A DNA stretch of 7,346 nt from Prevotella sp. UBA4339 (GTDB taxonomy: Bacteria; Bacteroidota; Bacteroidia; Bacteroidales; Bacteroidaceae): contig DGTJ01000133.1 in the NCBI GenBank assembly GCA_002393725.1, positions 1 through 7,346 on the forward strand, written 5' to 3'. Each line of letters begins with the position of its first letter. The first letter of the stretch is position 1. The notes beneath the pieces are model-generated. The model saw only the letters and a list, made by a program, of their open reading frames with translations. It had not been told where the DNA came from and ran no database searches. Of the stretch, positions 1 through 6,014 are shown in pieces. The position numbers and the translations under genes were made by a program.

Positions 1-29
1 AAGAACTCTTTCCTTAGTGCCTTGCCCAT
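1..29 (-). CDS. Possible 5' end of a leftward gene cut by the window edge
   Basis: On the minus strand an ATG at 29-27 opens a frame reading MGKALRKEF before the window ends. The only support is its position: it lies about 21 bases downstream of a well-formed Bacteroidetes promoter on the same strand (51-82), which would give a short leader. No Shine-Dalgarno sequence is visible, which is common in Bacteroidetes. Nine residues are too few to identify a family. The promoter could instead serve an RNA gene or a CDS that starts further left. Confidence 0.3.
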
Positions 30-50
30 GTTTTTGAGCGAAAGCGGTTG

Positions 51-82
51 CAAAGGTACGCACTTTTTCAATACCCTCCAAA
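51..82 (-). promoter_or_regulatory. Bacteroidetes-type promoter, leftward
   Basis: Read on the minus strand, TTTG (82-79) is followed after exactly 20 bases by TACCTTTG (58-51). This matches the Bacteroides -33 TTTG / -7 TAnnTTTG consensus and its usual spacing of 19-21. Transcription would start near base 45 and run out of the window to the left. It is the best-formed promoter in the window. Confidence 0.6.
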
Positions 83-135
83 TATTTCGAGGATTATTTT
101 TGGATTTTAACACTTATTTTGAATTCTATCTCAAC

Positions 136-182
136 AAAAGAGGCCTACACCTTATTATATAAATAAAGCGCAGGCCTTTTTA
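136..182 (-). terminator. Hairpin terminator of the Bax inhibitor-1 family gene
   Basis: AGGCCT at 141-146 pairs with AGGCCT at 172-177. The stem extends outward through AAAAG (136-140) against a T run (178-182), and an inner AT stem (TTATT with AATAA) lies in the loop. On the minus strand the stem is followed by CTTTT, and it begins about 20 bases after the stop codon at 202, so it fits as the terminator of that gene. A T run also follows the stem on the plus strand, but no rightward gene ends here. Confidence 0.7.
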
Positions 183-201
183 TGCAAATAAGCACTATCT
201 G

Positions 202-930
202 CTACTCTCTCTTACCCAGTATTCTGAGCAAGTAGATAAAGAGGTTGATAAAGTCAAGATAGAGAGACAGAGCACCCACGAGTGCAAGCTTCTGAGAAGC
301 CTCACTGGTATCAGGAGCCATCTCCAGCATCTGCTTAATCTTCTGAGAGTCGTAGGCTGTCAGTCCTACGAAGATAAGTACACCTACATAGCTGATGATG
401 AGGTCAAAGCCAGAACTCTTGACTAAGAACACATTGACTAATGATGCAATGATAAGTCCGATAATAGCCATCATCAGGATCTTTCCCATCGAAGTAAGGT
501 CGGTCTTAGTAGTGTATCCAATAAACGCCATCACAGCGAATGTGCCTGCCGTAATGAAGAACACACTAGCTATCGACGTCATCGTATATACAAGGAATAT
601 AGATGACATCACCACACCGTTAATGACGGAATAGAGCACAAAGAGCATCGTAGCCGTTGTGAGCGACAAGCGGTTGATAGCTCCGCTGATGGCGAAGACC
701 AGAGCCAGTTCGGCTATCATCAGTCCCCAGAACACAAACTGGTTGCTATAGATCACAGAGAGGACACCAGGACTATTGGCTACTCCAAATGCCGTAATAC
801 CGGTAATAGCCAGTGCCAGTGACATCCACACATAAACCTTCCTCATAAGAGCAGGGAAAGCCTGCGACATCGAGAGCTCGCGATCGCGACTCATCGAGGT
901 TCCAAAATTCAATTCGTTGTTATACTCCAT
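202..930 (-). CDS. Bax inhibitor-1/YccA family seven-helix membrane protein
   Basis: This is an integral inner-membrane protein of 242 residues, the normal size for bacterial BI-1 family members (YccA, YbhL, YetJ). After a polar N-terminus of about 30 residues, hydrophobic segments lie at roughly 32-50, 63-80, 88-110, 117-138, 149-170, 176-193 and 215-237. The family signature is present as GLTAYDSQKIK (189-199) and, in the last helix, LSLYLDFINLFIYLL (221-235). D194 and D226 match the two aspartates that form the pH-sensing latch of Bacillus YetJ, so a pH-gated calcium leak is possible; that function is known for the family and inferred here. In E. coli, YccA modulates the FtsH protease. The gene is monocistronic, with a promoter at 981-988 and a terminator at 136-182. 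The ATG at 930 is the first in frame and gives the usual N-terminus. No obvious ribosome binding site is seen beyond AAGAAGA next to the start. Confidence 0.92.
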   Translation of the reverse strand: MEYNNELNFGTSMSRDRELSMSQAFPALMRKVYVWMSLALAITGITAFGVANSPGVLSVIYSNQFVFWGLMIAELALVFAISGAINRLSLTTATMLFVLYSVINGVVMSSIFLVYTMTSIASVFFITAGTFAVMAFIGYTTKTDLTSMGKILMMAIIGLIIASLVNVFLVKSSGFDLIISYVGVLIFVGLTAYDSQKIKQMLEMAPDTSEASQKLALVGALSLYLDFINLFIYLLRILGKRE

Positions 931-980
931 TCTTCTTATAATAATTGTTACACATTAAGATATCTGCAAATAACATGCCA

Positions 981-988
981 CAAAGGTA
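981..988 (-). promoter_or_regulatory. -7 box for the Bax inhibitor-1 family gene
   Basis: TACCTTTG on the minus strand matches TAnnTTTG and lies about 50 bases before the ATG at 930. It is preceded by the same CG as the box at 51-58, so both promoters share CGTACCTTTG. The upstream -33 region is only AT-rich (TTTA at 1014-1011, 22 bases away), so the match is partial. Confidence 0.5.
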
Positions 989-1024
989 CGCATTTACTTT
1001 TAATAAAATATAAAAACGGCATGG

Positions 1025-1048
1025 AAAATACTCAAATATTAGTATTTT
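1025..1048. promoter_or_regulatory. Perfect 8+8 bp dyad, candidate operator of the lut operon
   Basis: AAAATACT (1025-1032) and AGTATTTT (1041-1048) are perfect inverted repeats separated by 8 bases. The dyad spans the position expected for the -33 element of the rightward promoter whose -7 box is at 1063-1070. This is a typical place for a repressor site. No regulator gene is visible nearby. The region is AT-rich, which makes chance dyads more likely. Confidence 0.35.
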
Positions 1049-1062
1049 TGGAATTTTTTCAC

Positions 1063-1070
1063 TATATTTG
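1063..1070 (+). promoter_or_regulatory. -7 box of the lutABC operon
   Basis: TATATTTG matches the Bacteroidetes -7 consensus TAnnTTTG and lies 45 bases before the lutA ATG, giving a leader of about 38 bases. The -33 element is weak: TTAG (1039-1042) sits at the right spacing of 20 in place of TTTG. A weak -33 would fit a promoter that needs activation or is tightly controlled, but this is inference. Confidence 0.5.
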
Positions 1071-1115
1071 TACCCCAGAATAGCTAGAAACGAATCAAAA
1101 TAATATACTAATAAG

Positions 1116-1853
1116 ATGAAGATCGGATTATTTATCCCCTGTTATGTAGACGTGGTATTCCCTGAAGTGGGAGTAGCCACGTACAAACTGTTAAAGCATC
1201 TGGGCCAGGACGTAACCTATCCGCTCAATCAGACCTGCTGCGGTCAGCCGATGGCCAATGCCGGTTTCGAGAAGCAAGCCATTCCCCTGGCAGAGAAGTT
1301 CGAAGACAAGTTCAAGGAGTTCGACTATGTCGTAGCTCCCTCTGTCAGCTGCACTGCTTTCGTAAAATTAAACTATCCCCGTCTTCTGAAAGGCAAGCAC
1401 GAGTGCACCACATCAGACAAGATCATGGATGTCGTGGAGTTCCTTCACGATGTAATAAAGGTGAACCACCCTCTCGGGACCTTCCCTCATAAGGTAAGCC
1501 TGCACAACAGCTGTCACGGAGTAAGAGAACTGGGACTGAGTTCACCGAGTGAGCAGAACGTACCGAAATTCAACAAGATAAAAGACCTTCTGAACCTCGT
1601 AGATGGTATTCAGGTGCTTGAGCCGGAACGTCCTGACGAATGCTGCGGATTCGGTGGAATGTTCTCTGTGGAAGAGACTGCCATCAGTGCCCAGATGGGG
1701 CTCGACAAGTTGCAGCGCCACATGAAGACGGGAGCACGGTTTGTGACAGGTCCTGACTGCAGCTGCCTGATGCACATGGCCGGTGTGGCGAAGAAGCAGG
1801 GACTCGACGTGAAGTTCATGCACGTGGTGGAGATACTGGCAGCAGGGCTGTAG
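1116..1853 (+). CDS. lutA: L-lactate utilization protein LutA (CCG-domain, Fe-S oxidoreductase subunit)
   Basis: LutA is one of three proteins (LutABC, or YkgEFG in E. coli) needed for oxidation of L-lactate to pyruvate in the cytoplasm. It resembles the C-terminal cysteine-rich part of glycolate oxidase GlcF and heterodisulfide reductase HdrB. Two CCG domains are visible. The first has C9, C41-C42-G and C79; the second has C133 (HNSCHG), C176-C177-G (ECCGFGG) and C215/C217 (DCSC). These cysteines are expected to hold a metal or iron-sulfur centre. At 245 residues the protein is the usual length. It is the first gene of the operon; lutB starts 39 bases after its stop. The ATG at 1116 begins with the typical N-terminus MKIGLFIPCYVD. 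One small variation is APSVSC (74-79), where many relatives have PSGSC. Confidence 0.93.
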   Translation: MKIGLFIPCYVDVVFPEVGVATYKLLKHLGQDVTYPLNQTCCGQPMANAGFEKQAIPLAEKFEDKFKEFDYVVAPSVSCTAFVKLNYPRLLKGKHECTTSDKIMDVVEFLHDVIKVNHPLGTFPHKVSLHNSCHGVRELGLSSPSEQNVPKFNKIKDLLNLVDGIQVLEPERPDECCGFGGMFSVEETAISAQMGLDKLQRHMKTGARFVTGPDCSCLMHMAGVAKKQGLDVKFMHVVEILAAGL

Positions 1854-1892
1854 AGAAAATGTAAGAAGTAAGACTTAAGAAAAGAAGATTAT

Positions 1893-3260
1893 ATGAGTAC
1901 AGGACATAGTAAAGCAGCTAAGGAGTTCTTGAAGAACCAGACCTATGCCAAGTGGCATGACGCCACATTCTGGTCAGTACGCACGAAACGTGACAATATG
2001 GCATACGGCCTGGCAGAGTGGGAGCAGTTGCGCGAGAAGGCATCTCAGATAAAGCGCCATACCATCACCCATCTCGACGAGTATCTGGACCAGTTTGCCA
2101 CGAAGGCTGAAGAGAACGGTTGTATCGTACACTGGGCGAAGGATGCCAATGAGTTTAATGAGATAGTATATGGCATACTGAAAAACCACAACGTCAAGAA
2201 GATGGTGAAGTCGAAGTCGATGCTGACAGAAGAGTGCGGTATGAATCCCTATCTCGAAGCCCACGGCATAGAGGTGGTTGAGACCGACCTCGGTGAGCGC
2301 ATCATACAGTTGAAGGGGCAGGCTCCGAGTCATATCGTAATGCCCGCCATCCACCTTAACCACGATGACGTGGGAGAGTTGTTCGAGGAGAAACTTGGCA
2401 GCGAGAAAGGCAATCACGATCCCACATACCTGACATACGTTGCACGCCTGAGCCTCAGAAACGAGTTCCTTACCGCTGATGCAGGAATGACGGGCGGTAA
2501 CTTCGGTATAGCAGAAACGGGCGACATCGTGGTATGTACCAATGAGGGCAATGCAGACATGTCCACCTCTTGTCCGAAACTGCATATTGCAGCCATCGGT
2601 CTGGAGAAGATCATCCCCAACTACGACTGTCTGGCTGTGTTCCAGCGCATGCTTTGCCGTGCCGGAACAGGTCAGCCAACAACCACCTTCACCAGTCATT
2701 TCCGCAAGGCCCGTCCTACTGCCCACCCCATGCATATCGTGCTGGTGGACAACGGCCGCAGCGAGTGGATAGGCAATCCGGAGCACTGGGAGTCGCTTAA
2801 GTGCATCCGTTGCGGATCATGTATGAACACCTGTCCTGTGTATCGCCGCAGTGGCGGATACTCATACAGCTATTTCATTCCCGGACCTATCGGCATCAAC
2901 CTCGGTATGCTCCGCGACCCGCAGAAGCATTCAGGAAACGTCAGTGCATGTACGCTCTGTAACAGTTGTCAGAGTCTATGCCCTGCCAAGGTAAACCTCG
3001 GTGACCAGATATACATGTGGCGCCAGCAACTCGACGACTTCGGCACTGCCAATCCTGAGAAGAAACTGATGTGCAAGGCTATGAGCGCAGTCTATGGCAG
3101 TGATGCCATCTATAACCTCGCTACGAGTCTGGCTCACTGGGCCAATATTATCCCCTCGCCTATCATCAACTGTAGCCTCAACCCCTGGGCAGACGGTCAC
3201 CAGATGATGAAATTCCCGAAGAAGCCTTTCCACAAAATCATTAAAGAATTAGAGAAATGA
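1893..3260 (+). CDS. lutB: L-lactate utilization protein LutB (LUD domain plus two 4Fe-4S clusters)
   Basis: This is the iron-sulfur electron-transfer subunit of the LutABC lactate oxidation system. The LUD domain covers about residues 70-290, with KSKSMLTEE (106-114) and MTGGNFGIAETGDIV (199-213), both strongly conserved. The ferredoxin-like part follows: cluster 1 uses C304, C307, C310 and C314 (CIRCGSCMNTCP), and cluster 2 uses C353, C356, C359 and C363 (CTLCNSCQSLCP). The C-terminal 90 residues include PWADGHQMMKFPKKPFH, in the place where relatives have a similar tail. The length of 455 residues is normal. The start at 1893 is preceded by a purine-rich AAAGAAGATT. The stop overlaps the lutC start as ATGA, indicating translational coupling. 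The physiological electron acceptor cannot be read from the sequence. Confidence 0.95.
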   Translation: MSTGHSKAAKEFLKNQTYAKWHDATFWSVRTKRDNMAYGLAEWEQLREKASQIKRHTITHLDEYLDQFATKAEENGCIVHWAKDANEFNEIVYGILKNHNVKKMVKSKSMLTEECGMNPYLEAHGIEVVETDLGERIIQLKGQAPSHIVMPAIHLNHDDVGELFEEKLGSEKGNHDPTYLTYVARLSLRNEFLTADAGMTGGNFGIAETGDIVVCTNEGNADMSTSCPKLHIAAIGLEKIIPNYDCLAVFQRMLCRAGTGQPTTTFTSHFRKARPTAHPMHIVLVDNGRSEWIGNPEHWESLKCIRCGSCMNTCPVYRRSGGYSYSYFIPGPIGINLGMLRDPQKHSGNVSACTLCNSCQSLCPAKVNLGDQIYMWRQQLDDFGTANPEKKLMCKAMSAVYGSDAIYNLATSLAHWANIIPSPIINCSLNPWADGHQMMKFPKKPFHKIIKELEK

Positions 3261-3880
3261 GCAATAAAGACGACATATTGAAGAAATACCGGGCTAATGT
3301 ACGAGAGAAGTTCTTCGACGAGCAAAGCGGTAAAACCGGTTACGACATGCCCGACCTTAGTGATATCAAGGCCACCACTTATCAGGAGCCTCTGGTACAA
3401 TTCGTTAAGATGAGTGAGATGGTAGGTGGACAGGTGATAGAGGTTGACCCAGGACGCGATGTCAATGTACTTATCCGAGAACTGTTTCCCGATGCCAAGG
3501 AGATAGCCTCCAACCTTCCAGAGATCACCATTGCCACGAGGAATCCCGACACCGTAGGGCGTGCCCGCGACCTCAACGGCACGGACGTAGGTGTCATCCG
3601 AGGACAGTTTGGAGTGGCAGAGAATGCGTGTGTGTGGATACCTCAGACGATGAAGGAGAAGGCGATATGCTTTATCTCAGAAAACCTCGTTATCCTCTTG
3701 CCTAAGAGCCAGATTGTGAATAATATGCACGAGGCTTATAAGCGCATCGAGTTCGACAAGGAGTACGACGGCTACGGCACATTTATCAGTGGCCCGAGCA
3801 AGACTGCCGATATAGCTCAGGTGCTTGTGATGGGAGCCCAGGCAGCCCGCAGCACAACGATACTGCTGATGCCGGAATAA
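3257..3880 (+). CDS. lutC: L-lactate utilization protein LutC (LUD domain)
   Basis: This is the third component of the lactate oxidation system, a stand-alone LUD-domain protein of 207 residues. FGVAENACVWI (118-128) matches the conserved Gx(A/T)E(T/N) segment of the family, and SGPSKTADIAQVLVMGAQAA (178-197) matches its nucleotide/sugar-phosphate-isomerase-like C-terminal signature. In many LutC proteins the last motif reads GAHGP; here it is GAQAA, a variation of unknown effect. Translation starts at the ATG overlapping the lutB stop by 4 bp, which supports both the start choice and operon membership. It is the last gene of the operon and converges with the leftward cluster 38 bases further on. 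Confidence 0.93.
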   Translation: MSNKDDILKKYRANVREKFFDEQSGKTGYDMPDLSDIKATTYQEPLVQFVKMSEMVGGQVIEVDPGRDVNVLIRELFPDAKEIASNLPEITIATRNPDTVGRARDLNGTDVGVIRGQFGVAENACVWIPQTMKEKAICFISENLVILLPKSQIVNNMHEAYKRIEFDKEYDGYGTFISGPSKTADIAQVLVMGAQAARSTTILLMPE

Positions 3881-3901
3881 AAGGTATGTGCTGACAGCAC
3901 A
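3878..3901 (-). terminator. Possible terminator of the leftward sugar cluster
   Basis: In the 38-base gap between the convergent genes, TGTGCT and AGCACA (within 3887-3901) form a 6-bp hairpin with a three-base loop. On the minus strand the stem is followed after a few bases by CCTTTTATT. The stem is short and the T run is interrupted, so this is a weak candidate. No T run follows on the plus strand, so lutC has no clear terminator here. Confidence 0.3.
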
Positions 3902-3918
3902 ACAGACAAAGAAAGCGA

Positions 3919-5079
3919 TTAACGGAAATCATTGAGGAGGTCGACGATACGTTCGGCCTCTTCGTTTGTCATGGCCTGATTGCAAGGGATAGACAACTCC
4001 TGAGCATGAATCATTTCTGTGACGGGAAGGGAGAGACTGTTCCATTCCCTATAGCATGCCTGCTTATGCGGAGGAATAGGATAGTGGATTTCCGTCTGTA
4101 CGTCATGGTCAGCCAGGTACTGACGCAGGTCATCCCTGCGTGGAGAGAGCACGGGGAATATGTGATAGACAGAGTCACGGTTGCAACGAGGAATGTTTAT
4201 GAGAGGATTTTCCACCTTATTATATATATTAGCTATCTCACGACGCCGCTCGTTGTTTGCGTCAAGGTCGTGCAGCTTCGCATCGAGGATAGCCGCCTGT
4301 ATCTCGTCCATTCTGGAGTTCCTGCCTATATGGTCGAAAACGTAATGGCGGGCAGAACCATAATTGCCAAGGCTGCGGATAAGGTCTGCCAGGTCAGCGT
4401 CATCGGTTGTCACGGCTCCTGCATCTCCGAAGGCACCGAGGTTTTTGGTGGGATAGAAGCTGTGAGCGGCTGCATGGCCGAGGGAGGCTGTTTTTCGTGG
4501 AATGTGGAATGTGGTAATCGGCTTGCCGCTTGCTACCGAAGGGACGCAAGAATGTGGAAGGAGATATGTTTCTTCGCGAGGGGGGAGATATGTACAGCCG
4601 TGGGCCTGAGCATTGTCTTCGATGAGCTTCAGACCGTGACGACGACAGATATCCCCTATCCTTTCAGTATAGGCACAACGACCATAGAGGTGGACAATCA
4701 TTATCGCACGGGTACGAGGAGAGACGGACTGCTCAATGAGAGTGTCGTCTATCTGGAGGGTGGTGATGTCGGGCTCTACAAGGACAGGTACCAGATTGTT
4801 CTCCGTAATGGCGAGGATAGACGCGATATACGTGTTGGCCGGGACGATGACCTCATCGCCATCCTTCATCACTCCCAACTCCTTGTATGCCCGGAAGATC
4901 AGCGTCAGTGCATCAAGGCCATTGCCACAGCCTATGCAGTGCTCTGTACCGATGTATTCTGCATAATGCTGCTCAAAGAGACTAGTGGCCTCACCTCTGA
5001 TATACCATCCCGAGCGCAGCACCTCGTCTGCTGCATGCACATAAGGCTCATTGATGCGTTTCAGGTCGAGGTATCTCAT
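3919..5079 (-). CDS. DegT/DnrJ/EryC1/StrS sugar aminotransferase (FdtB/QdtB type) with a ~30-residue insertion
   Basis: This is a PLP-dependent aminotransferase expected to convert a dTDP-3-keto-6-deoxyhexose into the 3-amino sugar, acting just after the ketoisomerase encoded at 6007-6417. The N-terminus MRYLDLKRINEPY is typical of the family. The PLP lysine is K212 in SFYPTKNLGAFGDAGAV, and D155 in EDNAQAHG should contact the pyridine nitrogen. The chosen ATG at 5079 overlaps the stop of the upstream gene as ATGA; a GTG three codons earlier (5088) is less likely. Residues 165-194 have no counterpart that I recall in relatives, which go almost directly from AHGxxY to the RxTASLG segment. Without them the protein is 356 residues, close to the usual 360-370. 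The frame stays open and all catalytic motifs are intact, so the enzyme may still work. Whether the product is Fuc3N or Qui3N cannot be decided here. Confidence 0.9.
   Translation of the reverse strand: MRYLDLKRINEPYVHAADEVLRSGWYIRGEATSLFEQHYAEYIGTEHCIGCGNGLDALTLIFRAYKELGVMKDGDEVIVPANTYIASILAITENNLVPVLVEPDITTLQIDDTLIEQSVSPRTRAIMIVHLYGRCAYTERIGDICRRHGLKLIEDNAQAHGCTYLPPREETYLLPHSCVPSVASGKPITTFHIPRKTASLGHAAAHSFYPTKNLGAFGDAGAVTTDDADLADLIRSLGNYGSARHYVFDHIGRNSRMDEIQAAILDAKLHDLDANNERRREIANIYNKVENPLINIPRCNRDSVYHIFPVLSPRRDDLRQYLADHDVQTEIHYPIPPHKQACYREWNSLSLPVTEMIHAQELSIPCNQAMTNEEAERIVDLLNDFR
4497..4593. repeat. Small in-frame repeat element inside the aminotransferase gene
   Basis: The extra ~90 bp (4498-4587) has a structure unlike ordinary coding sequence. 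On the plus strand it starts with tandem heptads GTGGAAT, GTGGAAT, GTGG (4497-4514). A palindromic core follows: CGGCTTGCCG (4519-4528), then CTTGC (4529-4533) able to pair with GCAAG (4546-4550) around an inner CC/GG stem. A further heptad-like copy, AATGTGGAA, lies at 4551-4559. Beyond it a 10-bp direct repeat, GGAGATATGT, occurs at 4560-4569 and 4584-4593. The length is a multiple of three and the encoded peptide (residues 165-194 of the aminotransferase) has no stop. The boundaries are judged only from the expected family motifs on either side. Confidence 0.6.
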
Positions 5080-6014
5080 AGGCTCCACTCATACCAGTCA
5101 TAACAGACGCCACGTCCTCCAAAGCCTTCTTTCTGATAGATAAGAGGCTCCACAAGTACACGCCCGTCATCTTCATTCGACGTTCCAAAATCAAAGTAAC
5201 GTGCCTGCCACTGACGGTCATGGAGCAGATAGTCAAACAACAGGTCTATCACCCTCAGCCGCTTGCCCTCTGCACTGGCGGATATGTATTGGGAATGCAC
5301 AACCGTATCGGTTAAGTAGATCACCGTTCCACCAAGTATGACACCATCCTTCTCAGCGACGAACAGACGTATATTCTCAGGGAATCGGCTATGAAGCAGT
5401 TCTATCTCCTCCAATGTATGTACCGGTCGGGCTCCGTATTTATTCTTCAGATTAGTGGTCAGCACCTCCCAGAATCCTGCCCAGTTGTCACTCTCGCCCA
5501 CCAGCACGCCATTGGCGAATGCCTTGTTGACACCATACTTACGGTCACGGTTCCATCTCAGGGGCCGTTGCAGGTCGATGGCTGACGAAAGGCTTCGGTC
5601 AACCAGACGTGCCTGACAGATGCTGAACAGCGAGTACCAGTCTTCCTCGGCAGGGATACGGTGGAAGATATGCGGTACAGTCTTATATACGACCCTGCCA
5701 AACCCAGCCCTGCGGAGATATTCATTCAGTTCCCGGAAGAGCTGCTGTATCTTCTCTGCTGTGGCACTCTCCTGCATGACAACACCTCCATAGGTTAGTC
5801 CACGATGCGAGCACCACGTCTCTCCCTCGGCATTGGCTGGCATCACGGCAAAGAGGCTACCATCGCGATAAAACATCAGGGAGCAGTCCTCGAAGCGATG
5901 GCTGTGATAGTCCATATAGCCACGATTGAAGAGGAATGTCCCGTTCTTGGAGGTCGCCACAAAGGCATTCCATTCCTGAACCTTTTCCGATGTGTATCGT
6001 ATTATGTCAAACAT
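5076..6014 (-). CDS. GNAT/FemAB-like acyltransferase, probably N-acylating the amino sugar
   Basis: The 312-residue protein has the look of a double-GNAT (FemAB/CelD-like) protein. Its N-terminal half contains NGTFLFNRGYMDYHS (24-38) and CSHRGLTYGGVV (68-79). The C-terminal half contains the acyltransferase-like strands LFVAEKDGVILGGTVIYL (217-234) and the motif YFDFGTSNEDDGR (273-285), followed by YQKEGFGG (293-300), resembling the FDFG...K..FG end of FemAB-type domains. It has no signal peptide, so it should be cytoplasmic. Lying between the ketoisomerase and aminotransferase genes (8-bp and 4-bp overlaps), it probably transfers an acyl group to the new 3-amino group, taking the place of the hexapeptide-repeat FdtC/QdtC acetyltransferases of other bacteria. 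The donor and the exact acceptor are unknown. Fold assignment is fairly secure; substrate is inference from context. Confidence 0.75.
   Translation of the reverse strand: MFDIIRYTSEKVQEWNAFVATSKNGTFLFNRGYMDYHSHRFEDCSLMFYRDGSLFAVMPANAEGETWCSHRGLTYGGVVMQESATAEKIQQLFRELNEYLRRAGFGRVVYKTVPHIFHRIPAEEDWYSLFSICQARLVDRSLSSAIDLQRPLRWNRDRKYGVNKAFANGVLVGESDNWAGFWEVLTTNLKNKYGARPVHTLEEIELLHSRFPENIRLFVAEKDGVILGGTVIYLTDTVVHSQYISASAEGKRLRVIDLLFDYLLHDRQWQARYFDFGTSNEDDGRVLVEPLIYQKEGFGGRGVCYDWYEWSL

Noticed and set aside
136..182. Hairpin as a rightward terminator or attenuator
   Set aside because: A T run follows the stem on the plus strand as well, but no rightward gene ends before it and the next rightward gene starts 900 bases on. 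It is best explained by the leftward gene that stops at 202.
1025..1050. AT-rich dyad before lutA read as an intrinsic terminator
   Set aside because: The stem has almost no GC pairs and there is no upstream rightward gene. Its position at the promoter favours an operator or chance.
1974..2786. 270-codon open frame on the minus strand
   Set aside because: It is antisense to lutB, which has intact LUD and ferredoxin motifs. The translation has no family features.
4497..4559. Heptad repeats as a possible CRISPR or tandem-repeat array
   Set aside because: There are only two full 7-bp units plus partial copies, without spacers of regular length, and the region lies inside a reading frame.
5080..5088. 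GTG start for the aminotransferase, three codons upstream of the ATG
   Set aside because: The ATG at 5079 gives the typical family N-terminus (MRYLDLK) and an ATGA overlap with the previous gene, like the lutB-lutC junction.
4006..5103. Long open frame (365 codons) on the plus strand
   Set aside because: It lies antisense to nearly the whole aminotransferase gene, whose frame shows clear family motifs. Its own translation has no recognisable domain or family pattern.
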